64,000 nt of DNA from Anaerohabitans sp036788095 (GCA_036788095.1 DAIQOA010000002.1:1-64000), one strand, 5' to 3'; shown: positions 27,330 to 36,397, counted from the stretch's first letter. The notes: generated by a model not told the origin, from the sequence alone. Translations and numbers: made by a program.

Positions 27330-27383
27330 ACACTCCGTCTGTTCCTTGCTTGATCGGGTTTGGAATTCTGTTCACAAAAGGTT

Positions 27384-28247
27384 TTAGATGTATTTCTGCA
27401 GCAACGGCAAAAGACGATTGACCGTGTCTTTGGGCCAGAGTGATTTCTCCGTCATAATGGCGCCGGCCAGGGCCTGGCTGCAGGCGCAGGTACGGCCTGA
27501 AGGCAGCGCGCTCACCGTGCGGCGAATGATCTCCTGCGCCGTTGCAATGTTTTTATTCATCGTCTGCACCACCACGTCAATGGACACGGTCTGACCGGTC
27601 TCTTCCTCATACCAGCAATCGTAATCCGTCACCAGGGCCAGGGTGGCGTAGCAGATCTCGGCCTCACGAGCCAAGCGCGCTTCGTTCATCTGCGTCATGC
27701 CCACCACATCCATGCCCCACGACTGATACACGCGGGACTCGGCCAGGGTTGAAAAGGCCGGGCCTTCCATGTTCACATAGGTCCCGCCCCACTTGACCGG
27801 AGCGCCGCAGACCTGGCCGCTGTCAAAAAGCGCCCGGCGCAGGTTCGCGCACAGCGGATGGGCGAATGGAATATGCGCCACAATACCCTGGCCGAAAAAC
27901 GTATTGGAGCGCGCCTGATTGGTCCGGTCGAAAAATTGATCGATGAGCACCAGATCGCCCGGATGCAGATCCCGTTTTAAAGATCCTACGGTGGACACCG
28001 AGATGATCCGCTCGACCTCCAGAACTTTCATCCCATAAATATTGGCGCGGCTGTTCACCTCCGTGGGCGACAGACGATGTCCTTTGCCGTGACGGGGCAG
28101 AAACACCACCTCCCGCCCTTCCAGCCGTCCGGTGATGTATTCATCCGATGGATCCCCGAAAGGCGTATCGATGTGAACCGTCTGCACATGAGACAATCCC
28201 GCCATGCGATATAATCCTGAACCGCCGATGATGCCGATGCGCGCCAT
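27384..28247 (-). CDS. mtnP: S-methyl-5'-thioadenosine phosphorylase (or closely related purine phosphorylase)
   Basis: About 287 residues, opening MARIGIIGGSGLYRMAGL and followed by FLPRHGKGHRLSPTEVNSRANI, STVGSLKRDLHPGDLVLIDQFFDRT, YVNMEGPAFSTLAES, MTQMNEARLAREAEICYATLALVTDYDCW. These are the MTAP/PNP class II signatures; the enzyme splits methylthioadenosine to adenine and methylthioribose 1-phosphate. Start at ATG 28247, with the conserved N-terminus; an upstream in-frame codon would run into the neighbouring gene. It lies 13 bases after the PNP gene, so two purine phosphorylases of the same superfamily are adjacent. Confidence 0.92.
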   Translation of the reverse strand: MARIGIIGGSGLYRMAGLSHVQTVHIDTPFGDPSDEYITGRLEGREVVFLPRHGKGHRLSPTEVNSRANIYGMKVLEVERIISVSTVGSLKRDLHPGDLVLIDQFFDRTNQARSNTFFGQGIVAHIPFAHPLCANLRRALFDSGQVCGAPVKWGGTYVNMEGPAFSTLAESRVYQSWGMDVVGMTQMNEARLAREAEICYATLALVTDYDCWYEEETGQTVSIDVVVQTMNKNIATAQEIIRRTVSALPSGRTCACSQALAGAIMTEKSLWPKDTVNRLLPLLQKYI

Positions 28248-28260
28248 CTCTGATCCTTCA

Positions 28261-28947
28261 TTACAGGGTGCGAATGATTTCCCGCACCAGCTTGACAAAT
28301 CGCGGCCCTACTTCGTTGGCCACCTGATTCACCTGTTCATGACTCACCGAGATCACCTGATCCGGCATGGCCTGGTCGGTCACCACCGACAAGCCCAGAA
28401 CCTTCATATCCAGCTGCCGGGCGACCAGCACCTCCGGAACCACGGACATTCCGACCGTATCCGCCCCGCAGGTCACNNNNNNNNNNNNNNNNNNNNNNNN
28501 NNNNNNNNNNNNNNNNNNNNNNNNNNNNNNNNNNNNNNNNNNNNNNNNNNNNNNNNNNNNNNNNNNNNNNNNNNNNGAGCGCATGCCGCCCACCGCATTG
28601 GTGACGATCAGGCTGCGAATGCCGAGCGCGTGCATCACCCGCACCGGCAGGGTGAGCTGCCGCATGCTGTGGCCTTCATAGTAATGAAACCGACCCTGCA
28701 TGGCAAGGACCATTTTTCCCGCCAGTTCACCGCTGACCAGCCGGCCGGCGTGAAATTTCACCGTGGAAGCCGGAAAGCCGGGGATCTCGGAATAGTTCAT
28801 CACCACCGGTTGCTGAATCTCTTCGGCCAGAGAACCCAGACCAGTGCCCAGGATCAGTCCGATCGAGCTTTCACGCGGATCACGACGGCGGATGAACTCT
28901 GCGGCATCCGCTATGGCCTGCCGATAGGCAAGGAGCGATGGATCCAT
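28261..28947 (-). CDS. Purine nucleoside phosphorylase, trimeric class, interrupted by an assembly gap
   Basis: The readable parts match trimeric PNP: IGLILGTGLGSLAEEI, YSEIPGFPASTVKFHAGRLV, MQGRFHYYEGHSM and LIVTNAVGGM on one side of the gap, and GADTVGMSVVPEVLVARQ plus VLGLSVVTDQA on the other. The enzyme phosphorolyses inosine and guanosine. The 100 N at 28477-28576 remove the middle, where the substrate loop with Asn and Glu would lie. The frame stays open only because the N run is read through. ATG 28947 overlaps the stop of the upstream lipoprotein gene; GTG 28950 is the alternative. Confidence 0.9.
   Translation of the reverse strand: MDPSLLAYRQAIADAAEFIRRRDPRESSIGLILGTGLGSLAEEIQQPVVMNYSEIPGFPASTVKFHAGRLVSGELAGKMVLAMQGRFHYYEGHSMRQLTLPVRVMHALGIRSLIVTNAVGGMRXXXXXXXXXXXXXXXXXXXXXXXXXXXXXXXXXXVTCGADTVGMSVVPEVLVARQLDMKVLGLSVVTDQAMPDQVISVSHEQVNQVANEVGPRFVKLVREIIRTL
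28477..28576. other. Assembly gap of exactly 100 N
   Basis: One hundred undetermined bases inside the PNP gene. A round 100 is a scaffolder placeholder, so real length is unknown. From the family, roughly 90 residues should separate the flanking motifs but only about 39 codons fit, so the true gap is probably near 250 bases. Confidence 0.98.
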
Positions 28948-29621
28948 CACTTTTTCTTTTTGTCCTGGATCTTTTGCTGCAGCCGTTTAATCTCGGCATC
29001 CTGATCTGCCCGTTCCTGGCGCATCCTTTCCAGTTCGGTTTGAACATGCTCGCGTTTTTTCACCTCGCCGTTCAGATCGCGCCGGCCCTGGGTCACCGCC
29101 CGTTCCCGGCGGATTTGCTGGATGGCCTGCTGCCGGTCCTTTTTTGCACCGATGCGCGAAAACAGCAACACCCCGACCGCTGTGCCGGTCGCTGTGCCGC
29201 CGTAGAGCACGGCATCGCGATCGTCATCCCCCAGCGCGCGCGAGGCCATGCTGCTGAGGAAAAAGCTGGTCCCCAGAGACAGAATGCCGCCGCTGACGCT
29301 GAACAAAAGGGCGTTTTTACCGTTTTTATGCGCCTGAATTTCTCTTTCCGAGATGACCGCACCGGCAGCGTCCAATACCGGCGGAGGTCCGCTGATCTCC
29401 TGAATGGCGTTCGCTTGGGCTTTCCAGGACTGGCCGTCGCGATCCTTGATCACCAACGCCCCTGCTTCCTTGGATACGATCTCACCGGTCACACTCTGCC
29501 CGGAGGTCAGCCGAACCGAAACCGTCTGGTCGATCAAAACCTCGTCCGCCCGAAAGGCCAACCGCCGGCTGCAGCCAACGGTCAAGCACAGGACCGCCAC
29601 GAACAGAGACACATACTTCAT
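28947..29621 (-). CDS. Lipoprotein with two hydrophobic segments and a C-terminal coiled coil, function unknown
   Basis: 224 residues. A signal peptide with lipobox (MKYVSLFVAVLCLTVGC) is followed by a beta-rich part with SGQSVTGEIVSKEAGALVIK, two glycine/serine-rich hydrophobic segments (LLFSVSGGILSLGTSFFLSS and VLYGGTATGTAVGVLLFS), and a long charged coiled coil from about residue 165 to the end (REHVQTELERMRQERADQ ... KKKK). I do not recognise a named family. It is between divIVA and PNP in the conserved ileS cluster, 15 bases after divIVA. A scaffold or envelope-stress role is possible but unsupported. Confidence 0.75.
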   Translation of the reverse strand: MKYVSLFVAVLCLTVGCSRRLAFRADEVLIDQTVSVRLTSGQSVTGEIVSKEAGALVIKDRDGQSWKAQANAIQEISGPPPVLDAAGAVISEREIQAHKNGKNALLFSVSGGILSLGTSFFLSSMASRALGDDDRDAVLYGGTATGTAVGVLLFSRIGAKKDRQQAIQQIRRERAVTQGRRDLNGEVKKREHVQTELERMRQERADQDAEIKRLQQKIQDKKKK

Positions 29622-29636
29622 CCACCACTCCCGCGT

Positions 29637-30359
29637 TTAAATAATTAATTGATCGGAAAGGCGATTGTCGGATGACGGGCGGTTATCATCGTTGCGAGGC
29701 TCATCCGGCATCGCAGGATCGTCGCCCGATCGTTTCATTAAAAACGGTTCATCAAACTTTTTATCCCCGCGGATAATGCGGGGTTCTGTGATGGTCGCCG
29801 CGGTCGCCGGCTTTTCAGCCGGCGGCGGTTCCGCGATCACCGGCCGCGGCAACCGACCGCGCGGAATAAAGCGGGCGCTCGCCTCTTCCTCCACTTCCGA
29901 GAGGCCGATGTCGTCCATGCCGAGCACATCGATCAATTCTATCTGGGATTCGAGCAGATGGCGCAATCGCCGGGTGAAGGATTCCTTTTGGGTCTTTAAC
30001 AGATTGATCTCGTGACGCAGCTCCTGAAGTTCACTGCGCGCGCTCTCGGTGATCTTTTCCGCCTGCAGTTCGGCTTCACTGATGCGCAGGGTCGCTTCAC
30101 GCAGCGAATTCATGCGCGTCTCTTCCACCGTATCGGTTGCTTTCGCCAGCGTGTTGTGCAGGGTCTGCTTCACCTCCTGAAAATCACGCAATTGCGTGCG
30201 CAATTTGATGAGCTCTTCATCAGCCCGGTTGCGTTCATGGATCAGGGATTCCAGTTCGTCGGCAACCATGCTCAAGAAGGCTTCGACCTCCTCAGGATCA
30301 AATCCACGCAGCACCTTCTTGAAATCCTGTTTGCGCACATCTAGTGGTGTGAGTTTCAC
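29637..30359 (-). CDS. DivIVA-domain protein
   Basis: 240 residues. The N-terminal DivIVA domain is clear: LTPLDVRKQDFKKVLRGFDP followed by EEVEAFLSMVADELE, the membrane-curvature-binding part. A long coiled coil continues to about residue 150, and the C-terminal 80 residues are low in structure with Pro/Glu and basic stretches. DivIVA proteins mark negatively curved membrane and organise division or polar proteins. GTG start, ten bases after GGGAGG. It lies between yggS and the lipoprotein gene; the yggS-divIVA-ileS order is also known from Firmicutes and Actinobacteria. Confidence 0.9.
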   Translation of the reverse strand: MKLTPLDVRKQDFKKVLRGFDPEEVEAFLSMVADELESLIHERNRADEELIKLRTQLRDFQEVKQTLHNTLAKATDTVEETRMNSLREATLRISEAELQAEKITESARSELQELRHEINLLKTQKESFTRRLRHLLESQIELIDVLGMDDIGLSEVEEEASARFIPRGRLPRPVIAEPPPAEKPATAATITEPRIIRGDKKFDEPFLMKRSGDDPAMPDEPRNDDNRPSSDNRLSDQLII

Positions 30360-30373
30360 GGCAGCCCTCCCGT

Positions 30374-31054
30374 TTAGGTTCGCTCCCCAAACAGCGCTCG
30401 ACCCAATCGAACCAGCGTCGCGCCCTCTTCAATGGCCTGCTCAAAATCGTTGGACATCCCCATCGACAGGTGCACAAGCGGCACCCCCTGCCGCTGTAAC
30501 TCATTCCGCAAAGTACGCAGCAGACGAAAACAGGGCCGCGCCTCTTGCGGATCAGGTAGAAAAGCCGCCACAGTCATCAGACCGGTCAGCCGGATATGCT
30601 TGCATAACGCAATTTCTTTGCCAAGAAGGATTACCTTCTCCGGCGCCACGCCATACTTGCTGGGTTCGCCGGAGGTGTTCACCTCCAACAGCACTTCGAT
30701 GGTCCGGCCCAGCTGGCCGGCGCGGGCATCGATCTCTTGGGCCAATCGCAGCGAGTCCACCGATTCGATCACGGAGAAAATCTCGCACGCGCGTTTGACT
30801 TTGTTGCTCTGCAGGTGGCCCACCAGATGCCAGACAACCTCGCGATCCAGTTGGTTCGCTTTGTCCGCCGCTTCCTGCACCCGGTTTTCCCCGATCACGC
30901 GAACGCCTGCATCAATGGCCTCGCGGATGCGCAACACCGGCGTCGTCTTGGTAACCGCCACCAGTTCCACTTCCTGCACTGATCGTCCGCTGCGCAAACA
31001 CGCAGCGGCCATCTGTTGACGGACGCGGATTAAATTATCATATACGATAGCCAT
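30374..31054 (-). CDS. yggS: YggS/PLPBP-family pyridoxal phosphate-binding protein
   Basis: 226 residues. Family marks are ELVAVTKTTPVLRIREAIDA (PLP lysine in VTKT near residue 36), VIGENRVQEA, WHLVGHLQSNKVKRA, LLEVNTSGEPSKYGV and LSMGMSNDFEQAIEEGATLVRLG. Members bind PLP without known enzyme activity and keep vitamin B6 and amino-acid pools balanced. It is the first gene of an eight-gene minus-strand block that ends with lspA; its promoter is at 31078-31106. Confidence 0.95.
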   Translation of the reverse strand: MAIVYDNLIRVRQQMAAACLRSGRSVQEVELVAVTKTTPVLRIREAIDAGVRVIGENRVQEAADKANQLDREVVWHLVGHLQSNKVKRACEIFSVIESVDSLRLAQEIDARAGQLGRTIEVLLEVNTSGEPSKYGVAPEKVILLGKEIALCKHIRLTGLMTVAAFLPDPQEARPCFRLLRTLRNELQRQGVPLVHLSMGMSNDFEQAIEEGATLVRLGRALFGERT

Positions 31055-31077
31055 GTCCCTGTTATTTTAGGACATGA

Positions 31078-31106
31078 AATTTACCCTTAATATTGATAAA
31101 ATGCAA
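31078..31106 (-). promoter_or_regulatory. Promoter of the yggS-divIVA-ileS-lspA block
   Basis: On the minus strand TTGCAT (31106-31101) and TAAATT (31083-31078) with a 17-base spacer. Initiation would be near 31070, giving a leader of about 16 bases before yggS. Confidence 0.6.
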
Positions 31107-31190
31107 ACAAAATGTTCCATCCTTCAGCCCCGCCGCGCTTACATCCAGTCCCGCTTTTTCAAGCTAATGTCCCGAGCGCCGAGTTTATTC

Positions 31191-31219
31191 TTGTTTTGCA
31201 GATTTTATTTTTTTACTTT
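31191..31219 (+). promoter_or_regulatory. Promoter for the secreted NodB-like gene
   Basis: TTGTTT (31191-31196), a 17-base spacer and TACTTT (31214-31219). Initiation near 31226 would leave a leader of about 150 bases before the ATG at 31378. The 31055-31377 interval otherwise holds only the divergent yggS promoter; I see no supported gene in it. Confidence 0.5.
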
Positions 31220-31377
31220 TCATCCGGAGAATGCAACGCCTCGGAGGCGGACTGGTCTGTGGTGGCTGCGGAGGATTAGATCACCTGCCCAGAACCCTTT
31301 GAGAAAATCCTGCCTGCTCAAGCGAAAAATATTTATCCAGAGTGTTACAGACGCCCGTGCTCAGTCAATGGAACGTT

Positions 31378-33666
31378 ATGGAAATACGACTGCTTAGGAA
31401 CAGAATCCGGTTTTCGCACAGACAACGCCGCTCCGCAGCCGCCATACCCATCCTTCTGGCGATCGCCCTGCTGCTGTTCTCCGCTAATCGGGGCGTTGCG
31501 CAATCCAGACAATTTACTACCGACCCGAAACGCCACCTGCAGAATCTTTTCACCCAACTCGCCGCCTATGGTCAGATCTGGGAAAGCCATCGCGAACCCG
31601 TAACCCCACTTTTTCAGAACGACGACGATGTTCTGGTCGTGCGCTCCGGCGATTATCAACCGTCTCATTTCACCATCGTCCCTTCGCCGGCCGGCACCCT
31701 TCAGCTGGTGTCCGAGCTTATGCAGGGCCCTGAGGGATCGCTGCCTCTGCGCACCTGCATCACTTATGAGCTGAAGGGAAACCGGTTGCACATCCTTTAC
31801 CGTTTTGAAGCCACTGCCACCGTTGAGCTGAGCAACGGGCTGGACATCCGCATCATGTCTTCCAAGTGGAAGCGCATTCAGAGCCGCAACCACTATAGCA
31901 CCCTCGAGCCCATCCAGTGCGACGACCGGGAACAGGACTATCACCATGCTCTGCAGCAGGTTTATGAATTCAGCGATGAACGCAGACGGCTGGTGTTGCT
32001 GTTTCCCAACCCCTATCACAGCCTGGTCAGCATTTCAGAACGAGCGCCCTTGCTGCTGTTTCACTGGCACATTCTGCCCGCCTCCTCGTTGATCAAAGCA
32101 CGGCCTCCCAAAGGGCCTGGATTCGCCTCCGTGCTTGAGAAAGGGTTTGCCCTGGAGAGAGAAGTGCAGCTGTTCGTCCTCAACCAAGTGGACCAGCCGA
32201 TTCCCTTTCCCCTCGCTTACCTGTCGCCGTATCCGAACGGTTTCGATCAACTCATCACCATTGGACTGGACGACATTCCTTTTTATCGTTGGATCATACC
32301 CGGCGCCGGAGATGACGACGATTCGCCGGTGCAACGACAGCTCATCGCTCTTTTACGGAACCATCCGCTCATGAAGATGAGTTGGCTGATGGTGCCTGAC
32401 GCCATCATCGACGCGCCGGATCTGGTCAATCCCGATTATCCTTCCGGCGCATGGTGGCGGGCGCACAGCGTCCATCGCATTCTCACCGCTGCGCCGGAGG
32501 CCTACAAACAGTGGCTGCGCCACATCGATTGCCATCACCAGGTGCTGGGCTATGAGGACCAGGTCGCTTTGGGGAATCACGGCCTTCACCACACGCCGGA
32601 GCGTGAGTATGGTCACAACTGGGAATTTCAATACAACGATCCGGTCTTTTGCGACAGCACATTCAGCGCCATTGTGCTTGAATATGAGCAACTCGGTCTT
32701 TCCAGTGCGAGCCGGCAATGGATCCGCTTTCCGGGATTCATGTTCAGCCGCAGCGCCGTCGACGCGTTGATAAAAAACCACTTTGTCCTGTTCGATTACG
32801 ACAAAGGCGCCATCGGCGCGCCATGGATTTTCTTCCTGGCGCCGCAGGGCCGAATCTGGGGGCTGCAGGTGCAATGGGAAGGGGACACGCCGCAGCCCTA
32901 CTCGGTCATGGACCAGGCGCTGAGCCGCGGCATGGTGTGCCATTGCGCCGGACATCCCGGGGTCTGGTTCAGGGACGGCGACCCGGCCGCTTTTGCTCGC
33001 CTGGACAGCCTGTTTTTCGCAGCAGAACGAAATTATCCTCACCTCGGCTATCTGTGGCCCGATGAGTTGGCCCGATTCGCGGAGCAGACCGCCAGGCTGC
33101 AAGCCATAGACCTGCAGGTTACGGCTCGCATGTTCACCTTCTCCTTTTTTGGAGAGACGGATGGACAATCGCTCTACGTGGAATGGCCCCAGCAGACCAC
33201 ACTTCCCTCGCATGCGTTTGTGGACGATCAGGAGGCCGGGCTGCCATTGGAATATCGCAATGCCAAACTGATCTGCCGACTGCCGCAACTGCCTGCGGCA
33301 GAACACAGAATCCGTATTCTATTTCCCGCTCCCATCAAAGAGCTGGAACTGTCCGCCACAGCTGTTTCAGCCCAAACCGTCGGATTAAACGTGTTTCAAG
33401 CGTACCCCAACCCATTCAACCATTCGACAACCATCCTCTTCCGCCTGCCGGACAGCGCGTGCGCCGGTCCCACAGAGATCGCCCTGTATAATGCCGGCGG
33501 ACAGCGCGTGCGCACGCTGTTCCGCGCCGAGGCGCTGCCCGGTCTCCATGAGCTGAATTGGGACGGACGGGACGACCGGAATCGCCCCTTGGCCGCCGGC
33601 ATGTATTTCTGCCGGTTCGTCGGCAGGCAGCTGGTGCGAACGCTCAAAGTGACCCTTTTACCCTGA
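31378..33666 (+). CDS. Secreted polysaccharide deacetylase-like (NodB-fold) protein with a YPNPFN sorting/FlgD-like tail
   Basis: About 762 residues. A basic start and hydrophobic core (IPILLAIALLLFSANRGVAQ) form a signal peptide. The middle carries spaced motifs like those of NodB/DUF2334 deacetylases: TIGLDDIPF (near 290), ALGNHGLHH (near 395) and IRFPGFMFS (near 450). The last 90 residues are a beta-sandwich beginning FQAYPNPFN and containing LYNAGGQRVRTLF and NWDGRDDRNRPLAAGMYFCR, the type IX-like/FlgD-type tail of FCB-group secreted proteins. It precedes the exopolysaccharide locus, so a role in trimming or release of polymer is plausible. ATG 31378 follows GGAACGT. Confidence 0.7.
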   Translation: MEIRLLRNRIRFSHRQRRSAAAIPILLAIALLLFSANRGVAQSRQFTTDPKRHLQNLFTQLAAYGQIWESHREPVTPLFQNDDDVLVVRSGDYQPSHFTIVPSPAGTLQLVSELMQGPEGSLPLRTCITYELKGNRLHILYRFEATATVELSNGLDIRIMSSKWKRIQSRNHYSTLEPIQCDDREQDYHHALQQVYEFSDERRRLVLLFPNPYHSLVSISERAPLLLFHWHILPASSLIKARPPKGPGFASVLEKGFALEREVQLFVLNQVDQPIPFPLAYLSPYPNGFDQLITIGLDDIPFYRWIIPGAGDDDDSPVQRQLIALLRNHPLMKMSWLMVPDAIIDAPDLVNPDYPSGAWWRAHSVHRILTAAPEAYKQWLRHIDCHHQVLGYEDQVALGNHGLHHTPEREYGHNWEFQYNDPVFCDSTFSAIVLEYEQLGLSSASRQWIRFPGFMFSRSAVDALIKNHFVLFDYDKGAIGAPWIFFLAPQGRIWGLQVQWEGDTPQPYSVMDQALSRGMVCHCAGHPGVWFRDGDPAAFARLDSLFFAAERNYPHLGYLWPDELARFAEQTARLQAIDLQVTARMFTFSFFGETDGQSLYVEWPQQTTLPSHAFVDDQEAGLPLEYRNAKLICRLPQLPAAEHRIRILFPAPIKELELSATAVSAQTVGLNVFQAYPNPFNHSTTILFRLPDSACAGPTEIALYNAGGQRVRTLFRAEALPGLHELNWDGRDDRNRPLAAGMYFCRFVGRQLVRTLKVTLLP

Positions 33667-33777
33667 GCCTGTCGGGAAATAATTATATTGTATTTAAAAG
33701 TGGAATGCCGTAATTTCTTTGAAACGTATTGATGGCAAAAAATAATCGCCGACACACTAACCTTCTGTTCAGGTGCC

Positions 33778-34977
33778 ATGGAAAAAAACAAATTCAACAT
33801 GGTTGACGGTTTCAGTCTGCTGGTAAAATGGCGCAAGCTCTTTGTTTACAATTTTCTCATCTTTTCCATCGTCGCCGCCATCGTCAGCCTGCTGCTGCCC
33901 AAATGGTACACCGCCAGCTGCACGCTCCTGCCCCCGGATCAATCGGAATCCGGCGGTTTGGATATTCTCTCTATGTTGGGCGATCTGCCGAAAGGATTAT
34001 CCGGCCTGTCCGGCATGGCCACTCCTTCGGATATCTATGTCGCCATCCTGAAAAGCCGCAATGTTCGCGACAGCGTGATTCAGGATCTGGATCTGCGCAG
34101 AGTGTTTGCAGCGGACAATCAAGACGACTGTCTGGCCATGCTCGATGACGTGACCAAGCTGGACAAAAGCGAAGAGGACATGATCCTGATCAGAACCACG
34201 GCGCGCAGCAAAAAGATGGCGGTGCAGCTGGCGGAATCTTTTGTGCACCACCTGGACCGCGTCAACAAGACCAAACGGTTCACCTCAGCCCGCTACACCC
34301 GCGAGTTTATCGAAAAGAGGTTGGCGGACAACGAGGCGGACCTGCGCCGCACCGCCGAAGCGCTGCGTGATTTTCAGCGCGCTCATCGCGTCATCTCCAT
34401 CGAAGAGCAGACCAAAGCCGCCATCACCGCCATGGCCGAGTTGGAAGCGCAGATCGCGCTCAGCGAGGTCAGCTACAACATGGCGCGCCGCCAAATGGAC
34501 GCCAGCCATCCGGAGGTTCAACAGCTTCGCATCAAACGTGAAGAGTTGAAAAAACAGGTGGCCAAGCTGGAGACCGGCGCCCGCATGGACAGCGCCAGCT
34601 ATGTGGTGCCGTTCGATAAGCTGCCGGATTACGGTTTGCAGTATGCCTTTCTGCTGCGCGATGTCGAAGTGCAGAAAGCGATCTACAAACTGTTGATGCA
34701 GCAGTATGAGCAAGCCAGGATCCGGGAGGCCAAGGACACGCCCACCATTCAGATCTTGGATAAACCGGTGGAACCGGACAAACGCAGCAAACCCAAACGC
34801 GGCATCATTGTGATCAGCGCCGCTCTGTTGAGCGTCTTTGTCAGTCTGTTGATCATGTCGCTGTTCGAATATGTGAACCGCTTAAAGACCGTTGACCCGG
34901 CCGGTCACGCCCAACTGCAGTCCGCGGTCAATGTGCTTAAAAACGATTGGCGAGGATGGTTTGGCCGTAAAAAGTGA
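33778..34977 (+). CDS. Wzz-type polysaccharide chain-length determinant
   Basis: 399 residues with one membrane helix near the start (FLIFSIVAAIVSLLLP) and one near the end (GIIVISAALLSVFVSLLIMS), the two-helix topology of Wzz/polysaccharide co-polymerases. Between them are TLLPPDQSESGGLDILSMLG and a long periplasmic coiled coil (residues about 150-290). The end of the periplasmic part has PTIQILDKPVEPDKRSKPKR. No kinase domain is fused, so it is the PCP-1 type. It opens the polymer-assembly genes; its last 17 bases overlap the next gene. Confidence 0.9.
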   Translation: MEKNKFNMVDGFSLLVKWRKLFVYNFLIFSIVAAIVSLLLPKWYTASCTLLPPDQSESGGLDILSMLGDLPKGLSGLSGMATPSDIYVAILKSRNVRDSVIQDLDLRRVFAADNQDDCLAMLDDVTKLDKSEEDMILIRTTARSKKMAVQLAESFVHHLDRVNKTKRFTSARYTREFIEKRLADNEADLRRTAEALRDFQRAHRVISIEEQTKAAITAMAELEAQIALSEVSYNMARRQMDASHPEVQQLRIKREELKKQVAKLETGARMDSASYVVPFDKLPDYGLQYAFLLRDVEVQKAIYKLLMQQYEQARIREAKDTPTIQILDKPVEPDKRSKPKRGIIVISAALLSVFVSLLIMSLFEYVNRLKTVDPAGHAQLQSAVNVLKNDWRGWFGRKK

Positions 34978-36397
34978 CAACCGCTTCTTTGCGAACCAGG
35001 CTTTTTCGCTCGTTCTGCCGCCCGCGCAACGGACCTATGCGGTTTTAGCCAGTCTTCCCTTTCTGCTGATCTATCTGGCCCTGGTTTTTTACGCCGGAGC
35101 TGGAACCGCCCTGGCGCTTTTCGCCGGCCTCTGCCTCGCGGCCGTCGTCTTTATGCGGCCCATCTATGGACTGGTGTTCTGCCTCTTTATCATCTTTTCC
35201 CACCTGGTCTGGGGACTGGGCATCAAACAGGGCTATCTGCCGGTGGTCCTGTTTTCCATCCTCGCCCTGCTGGCGCGAAAAATATACACCCTGGACTTTA
35301 CTCTGGTGTATGACCGCCAGGTGGTCTATATCACCGCCTTTTTCGGCGTGGCTGTGCTCTCTGTGGTCGGCGCCCTGTTCCCCCTCGAAGCCTTTCAATA
35401 TCTGATCATCTATGTCAAATTGCTCCTCTTTTACTTTTTGCTCATCAACGTCATCGAAACCAAGCGGCATCTATGGCTCTGCCTGCTCACCATCCTTCTC
35501 GCCAATCTTGGTTCGGTGCTCTATGGATTTTACAATCTGTTCTTCGCCCCGCAGTCGGCCGGCGAAATGATGGTCAAAGCGCGCATGCGCGGCCTGACCG
35601 ACGATCCCAACATCCTCGCCATGGGGGTGGTCTTTATCATCCCCGCCCTGCTGTTGATGCTTTTCCATGAAGGCTGGAAATTTCGATCGTTGCTCTACCT
35701 GCTCGGAGTGATGACGCTGCTGGCCGGACTGGTGGCCTCGTTCTCCCGCGGCGGCACCGTGGCGCTCGGCATCGTGCTGGCCATCATTCTGTATCTGAAG
35801 CGCAGCTGGCCGCTGTTCCTTCTGGTGCTGCTGCTGAGCCTGGCGCTGATCCTTTTTGTCGTCCCGCCGACCTTTTGGCAGCATCTGCTCACCTTGTTCG
35901 ATCTGGGAAAATTTCTCGCCGATCCCTCTTTGCGCTGGCGCGGACGCCTGATGATGGGCGCCTTTGAACAGATCAGCCAGAATCCGCTGCTGGGCATCGG
36001 CATCGGCAACTGGATGTTGATCACCAGTCGCTATCTGTCGTTGTTGCCGCTGGCGGTGCACAACACGTTTCTCCATGTGGCGGCGGAAACCGGCGTGTTC
36101 GGGATCACCCTGTTCTTGCTGATTTTTGTCCGGACGTTTAGCAATTATTACTGCGCCCAAAAGCTGTTCTCACAGACCGGAGAAATTCGCCTGGCGCTGG
36201 CGAGTCAGGGTTTGTTTGTCGGCCTGGTGGGCGTTTTCGTCGGCGCCCTGCTTCTCTCCGTACAGGAAGCGTTGATCATCTGGGCCATGTTCGGTCTGAG
36301 CGTAGCCATGCGACGCGTGGCGGAGCGGGATATTGGGAAATCCGCGTCAAGCCCGGACGTTTCAGCCCTGCGGAGCCGACGTATGGCGAGTACCTAA
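34961..36397 (+). CDS. O-antigen ligase/polymerase family membrane protein (Wzy/WaaL-like)
   Basis: About 478 residues with around ten hydrophobic segments, a large periplasmic loop, and the family piece LGIGIGNW...LAVHNTFLHVAAETG near residues 345-375. Such proteins either polymerise undecaprenyl-linked repeat units or ligate polymer to a lipid; in a locus with wzz and wzx a Wzy polymerase is the simpler reading. I placed the start at TTG 34961, after GAGGATGG and before AVKSDNRFF; it overlaps the wzz end by 17 bases. A short coil of charged residues closes the C-terminus. Confidence 0.8.
   Translation: MAVKSDNRFFANQAFSLVLPPAQRTYAVLASLPFLLIYLALVFYAGAGTALALFAGLCLAAVVFMRPIYGLVFCLFIIFSHLVWGLGIKQGYLPVVLFSILALLARKIYTLDFTLVYDRQVVYITAFFGVAVLSVVGALFPLEAFQYLIIYVKLLLFYFLLINVIETKRHLWLCLLTILLANLGSVLYGFYNLFFAPQSAGEMMVKARMRGLTDDPNILAMGVVFIIPALLLMLFHEGWKFRSLLYLLGVMTLLAGLVASFSRGGTVALGIVLAIILYLKRSWPLFLLVLLLSLALILFVVPPTFWQHLLTLFDLGKFLADPSLRWRGRLMMGAFEQISQNPLLGIGIGNWMLITSRYLSLLPLAVHNTFLHVAAETGVFGITLFLLIFVRTFSNYYCAQKLFSQTGEIRLALASQGLFVGLVGVFVGALLLSVQEALIIWAMFGLSVAMRRVAERDIGKSASSPDVSALRSRRMAST

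Noticed and set aside
31342..31377. Earlier GTG start for the NodB-like protein
   Set aside because: No ribosome site and it adds twelve residues before a signal peptide that is complete from ATG 31378.
31074..31397. Plus-strand frame of 107 codons upstream of the NodB-like gene
   Set aside because: It covers both predicted promoters, has unusual composition and no ribosome site.
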